A DNA stretch of 64,000 bases, from contig NZ_PPQN01000042.1 in the NCBI RefSeq assembly GCF_002901995.1, positions 23,449 to 87,448 on the forward strand, given 5' to 3'. Every line of letters begins with the position of its first letter. The stretch's first letter is position 1. Source of the stretch: Staphylococcus coagulans. GTDB lineage: Bacteria; Bacillota; Bacilli; Staphylococcales; Staphylococcaceae. This document shows positions 12,607 to 22,113 of the stretch, piece after piece. Below the pieces are notes generated by a model that saw only the letters and a program-made list of their open reading frames with translations, was not told the DNA's origin and did no database searches. The position numbers and the translations under genes were made by a program.

Positions 12607-13695
12607 ATGAAGAAAAAAACATTTTTAGTCAGTACTGTTTTAGTCACAGGGTTACTTTTGGATACGAGTTTTGCAGGATTTGCGCAAGCAGAAACATACA
12701 ATCATCAAACTCAACAAGCCGAAATCCCAAGTCAAAAGCCAACTGAACCTCCAACAACGGGTCATCTTGAATTAGATCAAAGTAAACTTAAAAGTATCGA
12801 TGAGAAAAAAGGGAATGTACCTGAAAGAGTTTTTGGTAAAGATGACCGTGTGCGTGTTTCGAACTACAAAGATAGTCCATATCGTCAAGTCGTTCTACTC
12901 AATATGACCTTCCCTGATGGTAAAACGTACATTGGTTCAGGTACGATGGTTGGCGATAACGCTGTATTAACTGCTGGTCATAATGTGTATTCAAAAGACG
13001 TAGGTTTTGCGACTAAAATTACTGTTTATGCAGGTGTAAACGGTCAAAATTATGAAATTGGTAAAGCAGAGTCTAAAAAATTAATGACATTGAAACAATG
13101 GCAAGACTCAGAGGATTCGAATTATGATATGGCATTAATAACATTGGATTCGGATTTAGGTAAGAAAACGGGAACACTTTCTGTGACTTCAAACATGAAT
13201 GTCAATGAACCGATTGAAACATCTGGCTTTCCTGGAGATAAAGGTGGAAATGTGCAATATCGTGCAAATGGTGTGATTAAAGATTTAACTGAACATAATA
13301 TTCATTATTTAATGGATACAAATCCAGGTCAAAGTGGAAGTAGTGTGAGAAATACGAACCAACAAGTGATTGGTGTACACACTTATGGTAATGTGGACTT
13401 TAACGGAGCGACACGTTTAACTGCGCTAAACATTGATTATATTAAACATTGGATGGGTCAACCTGCAGCACATCCGTATCAAAAAAATGTGAAACTGCTA
13501 AATTCAAATAGTACGCTCTGGAAAGACTTAAACTTTAAAAATAAAGTGACTGAAAAACATTTGAAACTAAATGGCACATATAAAGCTAAATACTTATATC
13601 ATCATCCAAATGGAAAAACTTATTTATCTATTTACGATGCTAACAATAAATGGCTAGGTTATTTGGATAGTAAAGATGTCAAAATCTTAAAATAA
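12607..13695 (+). CDS. Secreted glutamyl-endopeptidase-like serine protease with C-terminal SH3b/GW-like domain
   Basis: A 362-residue secreted trypsin-fold protease of the V8/Bacillus glutamyl endopeptidase family. Signal peptide: residues 1-28, probable cleavage after AQA. A propeptide-like, Pro/Thr/Gln-rich stretch runs to about residue 74. The catalytic domain starts near RVFGKDDRVRVSN, more like Bacillus glutamyl endopeptidase than S. aureus SspA. The catalytic triad is His125 (LTAGHN), Asp174 (NYDMAL) and Ser243 (GQSGSS); Thr238 and His258 match positions that confer Glu specificity in V8 and exfoliative toxins. Residues about 292-362 form an extra domain (KAKYLYHHPNGKTYLSIYD, then WLGYLD) resembling the SH3b/GW-like modules of staphylococcal autolysins, suggesting cell-wall or polymer binding. 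Start ATG 12607 follows AAAGGAG. Substrate and role in virulence are unknown. Confidence 0.87.
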   Translation: MKKKTFLVSTVLVTGLLLDTSFAGFAQAETYNHQTQQAEIPSQKPTEPPTTGHLELDQSKLKSIDEKKGNVPERVFGKDDRVRVSNYKDSPYRQVVLLNMTFPDGKTYIGSGTMVGDNAVLTAGHNVYSKDVGFATKITVYAGVNGQNYEIGKAESKKLMTLKQWQDSEDSNYDMALITLDSDLGKKTGTLSVTSNMNVNEPIETSGFPGDKGGNVQYRANGVIKDLTEHNIHYLMDTNPGQSGSSVRNTNQQVIGVHTYGNVDFNGATRLTALNIDYIKHWMGQPAAHPYQKNVKLLNSNSTLWKDLNFKNKVTEKHLKLNGTYKAKYLYHHPNGKTYLSIYDANNKWLGYLDSKDVKILK

Positions 13696-13768
13696 GTGAG
13701 GTTTGAAACATCAAAAGTGGGTCCATACTTGCAAAGTGTCAGTAACCACACCTTAAGATAGTAGATGT

Positions 13769-13810
13769 CTAGGTTGCGCAAATGCTTTTGTGTATTTTGC
13801 GCAACCCTAG
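13769..13810. repeat. GC-rich inverted repeat after the protease gene
   Basis: CTAGGTTGCGCAAA (13769-13782) and TTTGCGCAACCCTAG (13796-13810) form a long stem with a short loop, one base bulged. No T-run follows on either strand, so it is an untypical terminator; it may still separate the convergent protease and rqcH genes. A smaller hairpin ATTGAG/CTCAAT lies at 13839-13855. Confidence 0.6.
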
Positions 13811-13877
13811 TCATCTCCGCATGACAATCAATGTACAGATTGAGGACCGCTCAATAAGGTGTTTAAGTTTACAACGA

Positions 13878-15581
13878 TTAAATTTTTTCTGATTCGAGTT
13901 GACGAATCATATCATAATCTGGCGTTGCATAAAGCGTCTTTTGACTATCATACGTGACAAATCCAGGCTTGCCGCCACTCGGTTTGTGCACGTTTCGAAT
14001 CGCAGTATAATCAACTGGAATTTGTCCGGATTGACCTGCTTTAGAATAATAGGCCGCAATCATTGCAGCTTCCTCTATCGTTTTTTGGGATGGGTCATCA
14101 TTTAATATGACTACATGACTGCCAGGAATATCTTTAGTATGAAACCACAAATGCTTATTATGAGCACGTTTATTCGTTAAATAATCATTTTGTTTATTAT
14201 TTTTACCAACTAAAATCGTATCCCCGTCAGTTGAAAGGTAAGATTGTAACTGAATCTTCTGTTGTTTTTTCTTTCTTTGAAGTTTTTTCTGTTTTAAATA
14301 GCCTTGCTCTACTAACTCTTCTCTAATATCATCTATTTCTTGCACTTGAATATGTGCTAGCTGTTGCTCTATATTTTCAAAATAATTGATGTTATCTTTG
14401 GTCAATTGGATTTGATGCGTTAATTCTCTTTCACGCGTTTTTAAACGGTTATATTGTTTATAGTAATATTGTGCATTTTCCGCAGGGGAACGTGTTGGAT
14501 CTAATGGAATGGTCACGTTTTCACCTGTATAGTAATTCAATGCCTCTAAAGAACTGTCTCCATTTTGAAGTCGATATATATTGGCTGTAATCAGCTCGCC
14601 ATATAATTGTTGGGTTTCTTTATTTTGTGTGCCAGCTTGTTCGTCAATTAGCTTAGCGAGCTTATTTTGATATTTTTGTAATAATTGTTGGACTAGCTTA
14701 ACGAGATCATTTGCACGTTGTTTTACACGCTCGCGCTCGCCTCTTGCATCATAGAAGCGATCAAGCAATTCGTGAAGCGAATCAAATGTCACGATATCAT
14801 CGTAAAATTGGTGTAACTTCATAAAGTAGAATTCTTCTTTTCCTGTCTCATGATTTTTGTGGAAAACAGGTTGCGACGGCATCGTTGTTTCTGATATCAC
14901 TTCATCATAAGCTTCTGGTAATGTTTCAGAAGTCATGAAGTGGCGTCTCATCGTAATTTCTTTAGTGATGAGCGGTGAGAATCCTTCAAAAGTTTGTAGC
15001 AGCTGTCGATCAATTTTTCCGGCATTAAAATCGATATAAGATAAAACCTGCTGACCTGTAACGTCATATGGATTGTGCTTGTTTTGACTTGGTGGTGCTT
15101 CATATTGGAACCCAGGCATAACAGTACGGTACTGATTTGTATTAGGCGTTAAATGTTTAAAGCCTTCTAAAATTTTTCTATCTTCATTTACTAAAATTAG
15201 ATTACTATGTTTCCCCATAATTTCTAATATAATTGTGCGATAAATCGTATCGCCAATTTCATCTTTACTTTCAACATCAATTTCAACACGACGGTCATTT
15301 CCGATTTGTCGAATGGCATTAATGCGTCCACCTTCTAAATGTTTACGGAATACACGTGCAAACATAGGCGGTTCAAAAGGATTGTCATATTTTTTAGTCG
15401 TAATATGAAGGCGTGCGAAATTAGGGTGAATAGATAACAATAATTGATGGTTTTTTCGTTGTTGTCTCACGACCATAATAATTGTATCGTTTTCCGGTTG
15501 ATTAATTTTATGAATACGCCCAGATACAAGAAATTGTAACGCGTCTACCATTTTTTTTGTAAATAAACCATCAAATGCCAT
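13878..15581 (-). CDS. rqcH: Ribosome quality control protein RqcH (NEMF/FbpA family)
   Basis: RqcH binds stalled 50S subunits carrying peptidyl-tRNA and adds C-terminal alanine tails that mark the nascent chain for degradation. The 567-residue protein has the NFACT-N domain (MAFDGLFTKK; the conserved NDRR motif near residue 97), a helix-hairpin-helix and long coiled-coil middle, and the NFACT-R domain (DGDTILVGKNNKQNDYLTNK; DIPGSHVV). Staphylococcal copies were formerly annotated as a fibronectin-binding protein. Start ATG 15581 is preferred over ATG 15587 because AAAGGTGG ends 9 bases before it but only 3 before the other. Single-gene unit, divergent from gmk. Confidence 0.95.
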   Translation of the reverse strand: MAFDGLFTKKMVDALQFLVSGRIHKINQPENDTIIMVVRQQRKNHQLLLSIHPNFARLHITTKKYDNPFEPPMFARVFRKHLEGGRINAIRQIGNDRRVEIDVESKDEIGDTIYRTIILEIMGKHSNLILVNEDRKILEGFKHLTPNTNQYRTVMPGFQYEAPPSQNKHNPYDVTGQQVLSYIDFNAGKIDRQLLQTFEGFSPLITKEITMRRHFMTSETLPEAYDEVISETTMPSQPVFHKNHETGKEEFYFMKLHQFYDDIVTFDSLHELLDRFYDARGERERVKQRANDLVKLVQQLLQKYQNKLAKLIDEQAGTQNKETQQLYGELITANIYRLQNGDSSLEALNYYTGENVTIPLDPTRSPAENAQYYYKQYNRLKTRERELTHQIQLTKDNINYFENIEQQLAHIQVQEIDDIREELVEQGYLKQKKLQRKKKQQKIQLQSYLSTDGDTILVGKNNKQNDYLTNKRAHNKHLWFHTKDIPGSHVVILNDDPSQKTIEEAAMIAAYYSKAGQSGQIPVDYTAIRNVHKPSGGKPGFVTYDSQKTLYATPDYDMIRQLESEKI

Positions 15582-15715
15582 AATCATCTGCCACCTTTAA
15601 AATTTTTCATTACACTATTATAACATGTGCCAACAATGACGTCAGACGTAAAGTTTTTAATTTAACGACTCTATACAATATAACAAAAACTGTGGTAAGA
15701 TATGTAAATAAATAG

Positions 15716-16365
<650 letters not shown>

Positions 16366-16366
<1 letters not shown>

Positions 16367-16575
16367 TGTTATACCCATCGCTACATCAATTACAAGATAA
16401 AATCAATTCTAAATATTTAATTGCTACAACAGCGGCTAAGCGTGCACGAGAAATCCAAGCCGACCCTGAGCATCTATTACTAGACAGTTACAGCAGTAAA
16501 AAAACTGTAGGACGAGCACTTGAAGAAATTGCTGCAAGTAAAATTCATCCACATGTTGATGAGAAAAACTTTTAA
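16366..16575 (+). CDS. rpoZ: DNA-directed RNA polymerase omega subunit
   Basis: The small 69-residue subunit that supports assembly of RNA polymerase by holding the beta' subunit. The core motif KYLIATTAAKRAREI and the later VGRALEEIA are typical. GGAGG (16351-16355) lies inside the end of gmk. A strong terminator follows. Confidence 0.96.
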
Positions 16576-16602
16576 TTAAGACTTAAATCTCAATATCAAA
16601 TT

Positions 16603-16660
16603 ATGCGCTTTTCAATAGTCTTCGATAAAGAAGTCATTATTGAAAAGCGTATTTATTTAT
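16603..16660 (+). terminator. Terminator after rpoZ
   Basis: CGCTTTTCAATA (16606-16617) pairs perfectly with TATTGAAAAGCG (16638-16649), with a smaller inner CTTC/GAAG stem; a T-rich tail (TATTTATTTAT) follows. Confidence 0.85.
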
Positions 16661-16770
16661 GGAAGTCATATTTGAACGATGCATAGATAAGCTTTGAAAG
16701 TGGCGTTAATGAAAGGGAAGGCTAAATATATTATAATGCCTTTAAGAGTGAAAAAACGGGAGTGGAAATG

Positions 16771-17976
16771 ATGAAAAATATTTTGTTAGCTGTAACAGGT
16801 GGTATTGCCGCATATAAAGCCATTGACTTAACGAGTAAGCTTACACAGGCGGGTTTTGATGTACGCGTCATGTTGACTGAGCACGCATTACAATTTGTCA
16901 CGCCACTATCGTTTCAAGCGATTAGTCGCAATGCGGTATATACCAATACCTTTATTGAAGAAAATCCCGAAGAAATTCAACATATTGCACTAGGGGATTG
17001 GGCGGATGCAATCGTTGTTGCACCTGCTACTGCCAATATTATTTCAAAATTGAGCCATGGTATCGCTGATGATATGGTCACAACAACTTTGCTCGCAACG
17101 AAGACACCAAAATTTATCGCACCGGCGATGAATGTCAATATGTATGAAAATCCACGCATACAAGACAATATCAAAACTTTGACGGCTGACGGCTATCATT
17201 TTATTGAACCTGGAGAAGGATTTTTAGCATGTGGGTATGTAGCAAAAGGCCGCATGGCAGAACCATTAGAAATCAAAAGTGTTCTTGAAAGAGAGAGGGC
17301 AGAGAGACCTACATCAACAGAAAAGAACTATTTTAAAGATAAACGTGTACTGATAACGGCAGGTCCAACGGTTGAAATCATTGATCCTGTCCGCTTTGTT
17401 TCAAATCGTGCTTCAGGAAAAATGGGTTACGCAATAGCTGAAGCATTGGTATCTTTAGGTGCAAAAGTGACATTGGTATCAGGGCCCACAACACTAGACG
17501 TACCTAACGGTGTTGAGTTTGTGTCAGTGACAACAGCAGATGAAATGTTTCATGCGGTAGTAGAATGCTATGAGACACAAGATATTGTATTTAAATCTGC
17601 GGCCGTTTCAGACTATACGCCTGTGACACCTTTACCCCATAAAATGAAAAAACAAGACGGCAATGTGACTGTAGAATTTAAAAGAACACAAGATATTCTA
17701 AAGTATTTAGGGGAACATAAAACAACACAAAAATTGGTTGGCTTTGCAGCGGAAACACAAAATGTAGCGCATTATGCAAAGGAAAAATTAAAAAATAAAA
17801 ATGCTGATGTCATCATTGCGAATAATGTTGGAGATCAGTCAATTGGATTTAGTTCAGATGATAACGAAGTGACATTGTTCTTTAAAGAAGGTTCAAGCTA
17901 CCCGATACAAAAAGGACCTAAAAAAGCACTCGCAACAAAGATTTTATCAGCATTAGAAAGTAGTTGGCATCAATGA
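16771..17976 (+). CDS. coaBC: Bifunctional phosphopantothenoylcysteine decarboxylase/synthetase
   Basis: Makes 4'-phosphopantetheine for coenzyme A: the CoaB half joins cysteine to phosphopantothenate and the FMN-dependent CoaC half decarboxylates the product. The CoaC active site is His71 (EIQHIALGDW), with PAMNVNMY at 118-125 and the substrate-flap Cys154 in LACGYVAKGR. The C-terminal synthetase begins near VLITAGPTVE. In-frame GTG 16762 and ATG 16768 also exist; ATG 16771 gives the best distance from GGGAG and matches the start of the S. aureus protein. A TATAAT at 16732-16737 is the likely -10. Overlaps priA by ATGA. Confidence 0.96.
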   Translation: MKNILLAVTGGIAAYKAIDLTSKLTQAGFDVRVMLTEHALQFVTPLSFQAISRNAVYTNTFIEENPEEIQHIALGDWADAIVVAPATANIISKLSHGIADDMVTTTLLATKTPKFIAPAMNVNMYENPRIQDNIKTLTADGYHFIEPGEGFLACGYVAKGRMAEPLEIKSVLERERAERPTSTEKNYFKDKRVLITAGPTVEIIDPVRFVSNRASGKMGYAIAEALVSLGAKVTLVSGPTTLDVPNGVEFVSVTTADEMFHAVVECYETQDIVFKSAAVSDYTPVTPLPHKMKKQDGNVTVEFKRTQDILKYLGEHKTTQKLVGFAAETQNVAHYAKEKLKNKNADVIIANNVGDQSIGFSSDDNEVTLFFKEGSSYPIQKGPKKALATKILSALESSWHQ

Positions 17977-20381
17977 TTGCTCAAGTTGTTGTTGATATCG
18001 CTTCAAAAAGCGTAGATAAAACTTTCGATTATCAAATCCCGAAAGACTTAGAAGGGACTATTCAACCTGGTGTACGTGTAATCGTTCCATTTGGACCTCG
18101 AAAAATACAAGGCTATGTCATGAAATGTGTATCTGAAGCTGAAGCCAACTACGATTTATCTCGGCTCAAATCAATTATCGAAGTTAAAGATATTCAACCT
18201 GAACTCACTGATGAATTAGTGCAATTGAGTGAATGGTACAGCCATTATTTTATTTCAAAGCGAATATCGATACTTGAGGCGATGTTACCGAGTGCAATTA
18301 AAGCGAAATATTCTAAAGCCTTTAAAATAAAAGACCGCACGCAGCTACCAGATAGGCTAGCACAATGTTTTAATAACGATGGAATCTACTTTTATAAACA
18401 AGCACAAGCGGACGAAAATATTACTGAAATGTTGTCTTATATGAAAAAAGATGTCGTTGAGGGTGTGACGATTTTATCTCAAAACACGTCAAAGAAAACA
18501 CAACGTGCAGTACGCATAAATGATTTTGAAGGAGCAGAAGCGCATTTAGAAACACTCACTAAAAGGCCAAAACAATATGAATTGCTCGCTTTTTTATTAG
18601 ATGAACATCATAGAGATGTAAGTTTAAAAGAACTAAAGGCAATGACTTTCTCAGAGTCAGCAATCAATACTTTAGAGAAGCAAGGTGTAATTGAAAAATA
18701 CGATGCCATTGTCGAAAGAGACCCGTATGAAGGACGTATATTTGAGCAAGATCAAAAGCGTATTTTAACCTCTGAGCAACAAGCAGCTTTTGTGAAGTTA
18801 GAAGATGCTGTCACAAATCAACGTTCAGAGACGTTTTTACTGCACGGTGTTACTGGCTCAGGCAAAACAGAGGTCTATTTACAAATTATTGAGCAAGTTT
18901 TAGAACATAATCAAGAAGCGATGATGCTTGTACCAGAGATTGCACTCACACCACAAATGGTCTTCCGCTTCAAACGTCGCTTTGGAGATGAGGTGGCAGT
19001 GCTACATTCTGGTTTATCTAAAGGAGAACGTTATGACGAGTGGCAAAAAATAAGAGACGGTCGTGCAAAAGTAAGCGTAGGGGCACGTTCAAGTGTTTTT
19101 GCGCCATTCAAAAATTTAGGTATTATTATTATTGATGAAGAGCATGAGTCTACATATAAACAAGAAGATTATCCTAGATATCATGCGAAAGATATTGCGG
19201 AATGGCGTAGTCGATATCATCATTGTCCACTTGTTCTAGGTAGCGCAACACCAAGTTTGGAAAGTTATGCAAGAGCAGAAAAAGGCGTATATACATTACT
19301 TGACATGCCTACACGTGTAAATCAACAGCCTTTACCTGAAATCGAAATTTTAGATATGCGTGAAGAACTTGCGAATGGCAATCGCTCATTATTTTCAAAT
19401 GCACTTTCAGATGCGATTGAAGACCGCTTGAATAAAAAAGAACAAGTCGTACTGTTTTTAAATCGTCGGGGTTATGCCTCATTTATGTTATGTCGAGATT
19501 GTGGTCATGTGCCTCAATGTCCAAATTGTGATATTTCGCTGACATATCATAAATCCTCTGATCAGTTGAAATGTCATTATTGTGGTCACCAAGAACCTGC
19601 ACCCACTAAGTGTCCAAATTGTGGAAGTGAACATATTCGTCAAATGGGGACGGGGACACAGCGCGTCGAAGAAATTCTCAATCAACGTTTTCCTGAGGCG
19701 CGTATTATACGCATGGACGTTGATACAACGACTAAAAAAGGAAGTCATGAAAAGCTGTTGAAACAGTTTGGAGAGGGAAAAGGTGACATTTTATTAGGAA
19801 CACAGATGATAGCGAAAGGTTTGGATTTTCCGAATATCACATTAGTCGGTGTTTTGAATGCAGATACGATGCTTAATTTGCCAGATTTTCGCTCGAGTGA
19901 ACGGACTTTCCAAATATTAACACAAGTTGCAGGTCGTGCAGGACGACATGATAAAAAAGGAGAAGTAATTATTCAAACTTATAATCCTGATCATTATGCC
20001 GTGTATGATGTCCAACAAAATGATTATGTCAGCTTTTATCAAAAAGAGATGCAGTATCGAAAGCTTGCTCAATATCCACCGTATTACTATCTCATCAATT
20101 TTACAATTACCCATGAAAAAATGAAGGAAGTATTGCAAGCTGCATCACATGTCCATCAAATTTTGTTACAACATCTTACAGATAAAGCGTTTGTATTAGG
20201 TCCATCACCATCAGCATTGTCACGCATCAATAACGAATATCGGTTTCAAGTTTTAGTTAAATATAAAAGTGAACCTGCTTTAATCGATGCCTTACGTTAT
20301 TTAGACGACTATTATCATGAAATGTTTATTAAAAAGAAATTGGCATTAAAAATCGATATCAACCCTCATATGATGATGTAG
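17973..20381 (+). CDS. priA: Primosomal protein N' (replication restart helicase)
   Basis: A 3'-5' superfamily 2 helicase that recognises stalled forks and reloads the replicative helicase. The N-terminal DNA-binding part starts MIAQVVVDIASKSVD; the helicase core has Walker A GVTGSGKTE and the DEEH box (IIDEEHES). A zinc-binding insert with paired cysteines (CRDCGHVPQCPNCD, then CHYCG and CPNCG) is intact. 802 residues. Start ATG 17973 overlaps the coaBC stop; an upstream in-frame TTG at 17964 is not needed. Confidence 0.96.
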   Translation: MIAQVVVDIASKSVDKTFDYQIPKDLEGTIQPGVRVIVPFGPRKIQGYVMKCVSEAEANYDLSRLKSIIEVKDIQPELTDELVQLSEWYSHYFISKRISILEAMLPSAIKAKYSKAFKIKDRTQLPDRLAQCFNNDGIYFYKQAQADENITEMLSYMKKDVVEGVTILSQNTSKKTQRAVRINDFEGAEAHLETLTKRPKQYELLAFLLDEHHRDVSLKELKAMTFSESAINTLEKQGVIEKYDAIVERDPYEGRIFEQDQKRILTSEQQAAFVKLEDAVTNQRSETFLLHGVTGSGKTEVYLQIIEQVLEHNQEAMMLVPEIALTPQMVFRFKRRFGDEVAVLHSGLSKGERYDEWQKIRDGRAKVSVGARSSVFAPFKNLGIIIIDEEHESTYKQEDYPRYHAKDIAEWRSRYHHCPLVLGSATPSLESYARAEKGVYTLLDMPTRVNQQPLPEIEILDMREELANGNRSLFSNALSDAIEDRLNKKEQVVLFLNRRGYASFMLCRDCGHVPQCPNCDISLTYHKSSDQLKCHYCGHQEPAPTKCPNCGSEHIRQMGTGTQRVEEILNQRFPEARIIRMDVDTTTKKGSHEKLLKQFGEGKGDILLGTQMIAKGLDFPNITLVGVLNADTMLNLPDFRSSERTFQILTQVAGRAGRHDKKGEVIIQTYNPDHYAVYDVQQNDYVSFYQKEMQYRKLAQYPPYYYLINFTITHEKMKEVLQAASHVHQILLQHLTDKAFVLGPSPSALSRINNEYRFQVLVKYKSEPALIDALRYLDDYYHEMFIKKKLALKIDINPHMMM

Positions 20382-20598
20382 AAACGATTATTTTAAGTTT
20401 TAACCCATTTGATCTTAAACTCATGAACCTCTCTGCTCTAGTAATAAGATTTTGATTGTTAATCGGTGAGCGTATTGAATACGCATGACCAGAAAATTTT
20501 GCTGTAGCTAATGATTGCGCAATAGCACTCTGACTTCTCAAACTGCAATTACAAGCTTTTGAGAAGTCTAGTCTGCTTTGCTTTACGAGAAGAATCAC
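20359..20598 (-). pseudogene. Possible remnant of an unidentified gene
   Basis: A 79-codon minus-strand frame overlaps the last 23 bases of priA. The part reading FSGHAYSIRSPINNQN, then RAERFMSLRSNGLKLK, looks protein-like in composition, but there is no convincing ribosome site and the start is arbitrary. It could be the 3' remainder of a decayed gene or a chance open frame. I recognise no family. Confidence 0.2.
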
Positions 20599-21033
20599 CA
20601 GCTACAAAATCAGTTTTTAGATGTCGGTCTTATTAAAATAGTACTTAAGAAGACCCAAAATTTATGTTTAAATCCTGTTATGTAGAGAAGAATGAATATA
20701 CTTGAATATGTGAAATTGAGAGGGATAAAATCGAATATATTCAATAAATCATTGGAGGTTAATCATGCTTATTAAAAACAAATGGTATTTATCTATATTG
20801 ATTATTTTATTTATTGTAGCATTTTTGATGGCATCAAATGTTAAAGTTTTTGATCCATCATTCTGGACGACAGTATTTAATGTCATTATGATTGTTAAAT
20901 TTTTACTTATTTTCATAGGCACTTCACTCTAAACAGATAATAAAAAGGAATAGAATTTACTTCAAATAGATAGTTAATCCCTGGTAAATAGTTCAGTTAT
21001 AATGAGTAATTAGGTAAACTTATGCATTTTACG
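20382..21033. other. Accessory gap between priA and the lipoprotein gene
   Basis: About 650 bases holding the possible remnant (20359-20598) and the 55-residue membrane protein. Between 20600 and 20750 I see no other coding frame or clear terminator for priA. Confidence 0.5.
20765..20932 (+). CDS. 55-residue membrane protein of unknown function
   Basis: GGAGG at 20754-20758 stands 6 bases before ATG 20765. The product has a short basic start (MLIKNKWY), one hydrophobic helix at about 9-23, a hydrophilic turn (SNVKVFDPSFW) and a second helix at about 36-54, so it probably forms a two-helix hairpin in the membrane. I recognise no family. It lies alone between priA and a minus-strand lipoprotein gene. 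The strong ribosome site and membrane-like composition support it as real. Confidence 0.6.
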   Translation: MLIKNKWYLSILIILFIVAFLMASNVKVFDPSFWTTVFNVIMIVKFLLIFIGTSL

Positions 21034-21654
21034 TTATTCATCTTCATCTGTTAGATTGTCATCGTCAGCTTCGATATCTCCCTCGTGGTCTTGTTCTTGT
21101 TCATGTTGCTCTTCCCACTCTAATTGATCTTGAATCCACTTTTCATGTGCCTTTTGTTCTTCAGGTGTTCTATAGACACCATTATGGTCATAATCAATTG
21201 TTTCTGGTTCGTGCGTATCGTATACTGACTTTTCTTCTCCGCGCTCGATACGTAATGAGCTTTCATATGCTGCTGATGCTGGTCCTTCCATTACGTTGCC
21301 TTGAGGAATGACGCCATTCGCTATTGCACTATTATAGGCTTCGATTTTTTGTGTCTCAGTATAATCACCGTTGAGTATCTGTTCTAATGTTGCTCTATCT
21401 CTCACATTATGTGTATCCAATTGAGTTTGTGATGTATTTTCTCGAACTGCCGTTTCATTCTCTTCTTCTTTAACATCCTCATTAGTTGTGACAGCATTGG
21501 CTTGGGGCTTTTCAACTGTTTTATTTTTGGAAGCGTGTTTTTCTTCTTTAGAATGGTGTTCATGTTTAGACGTGCTTTGCATATTGGTGTCGGTTTCGCT
21601 ACAAGCTGTTAAAATCAAAAGGCTTGTAAAAATTAAAGTGAATATTTTTCTCAT
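21034..21654 (-). CDS. Predicted lipoprotein of unknown function
   Basis: A 206-residue secreted lipoprotein: basic start MRKIFTLIF, hydrophobic core and lipobox LTAC with Cys18 as the lipidation site. Residues 20-85 are charged and low-complexity (many His, Lys, Glu, Thr). A more conserved-looking core follows, with ATLEQILNGDYTETQKIEAY, IPQGNVMEGPASAAYESS and YDHNGVYRTPEEQ, then a very acidic tail ending DDDNLTDEDE. Start ATG 21654 has GGAGGAG about 7 bases upstream; the frame extends 13 codons further without need. I have the impression that related proteins exist in other staphylococci but can name no function. Confidence 0.78.
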   Translation of the reverse strand: MRKIFTLIFTSLLILTACSETDTNMQSTSKHEHHSKEEKHASKNKTVEKPQANAVTTNEDVKEEENETAVRENTSQTQLDTHNVRDRATLEQILNGDYTETQKIEAYNSAIANGVIPQGNVMEGPASAAYESSLRIERGEEKSVYDTHEPETIDYDHNGVYRTPEEQKAHEKWIQDQLEWEEQHEQEQDHEGDIEADDDNLTDEDE

Positions 21655-22113
21655 TAATAATCTCCTCCATAAATGATTGATAGGTGTTAACAATTGTATT
21701 TTTTTGCATTGAAAACTTTTCTAAACTTGCATAGGTGAACAAATAAAATCGAGTTAAACTTTTTCGTTTAAATGCATTAAATAGTTCCAAATGACAATTT
21801 TAAAGTTTGTACAATGTTGTTAAACACAATATTAATATTATTGCTCGAAATATAGATTGGCGCAATCTTTTTTGAATAGTTTAAAACGCTAAGATAGTTT
21901 TTTAATGGTATCAAAAGTAATAATAATTTTTTTCATCATTTGTCATTAAAAAAGGTTAGATTGTTGTAACATAAGTTAAAGTTGAGGATGGTGTTTCATT
22001 CTCATGTATCGCTTCATTATTTTTGTTATGATGAAAGCGGATAGTTATCGCAATTTTTGACGTAATAAGCTATAATATAATGATAAATTTTTTATGAGGA
22101 GCTGGAGCTTCAT
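21655..22113. other. Intergenic region between lipoprotein gene and def
   Basis: About 460 AT-rich bases with promoters for two divergent genes. TATAAT-like boxes occur at about 22071-22081 just before def. A short GATTG-GCG-CAATC hairpin with a T6 run lies at 21855-21873, but its stem is only five pairs. No reading frame can be supported. Confidence 0.5.
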
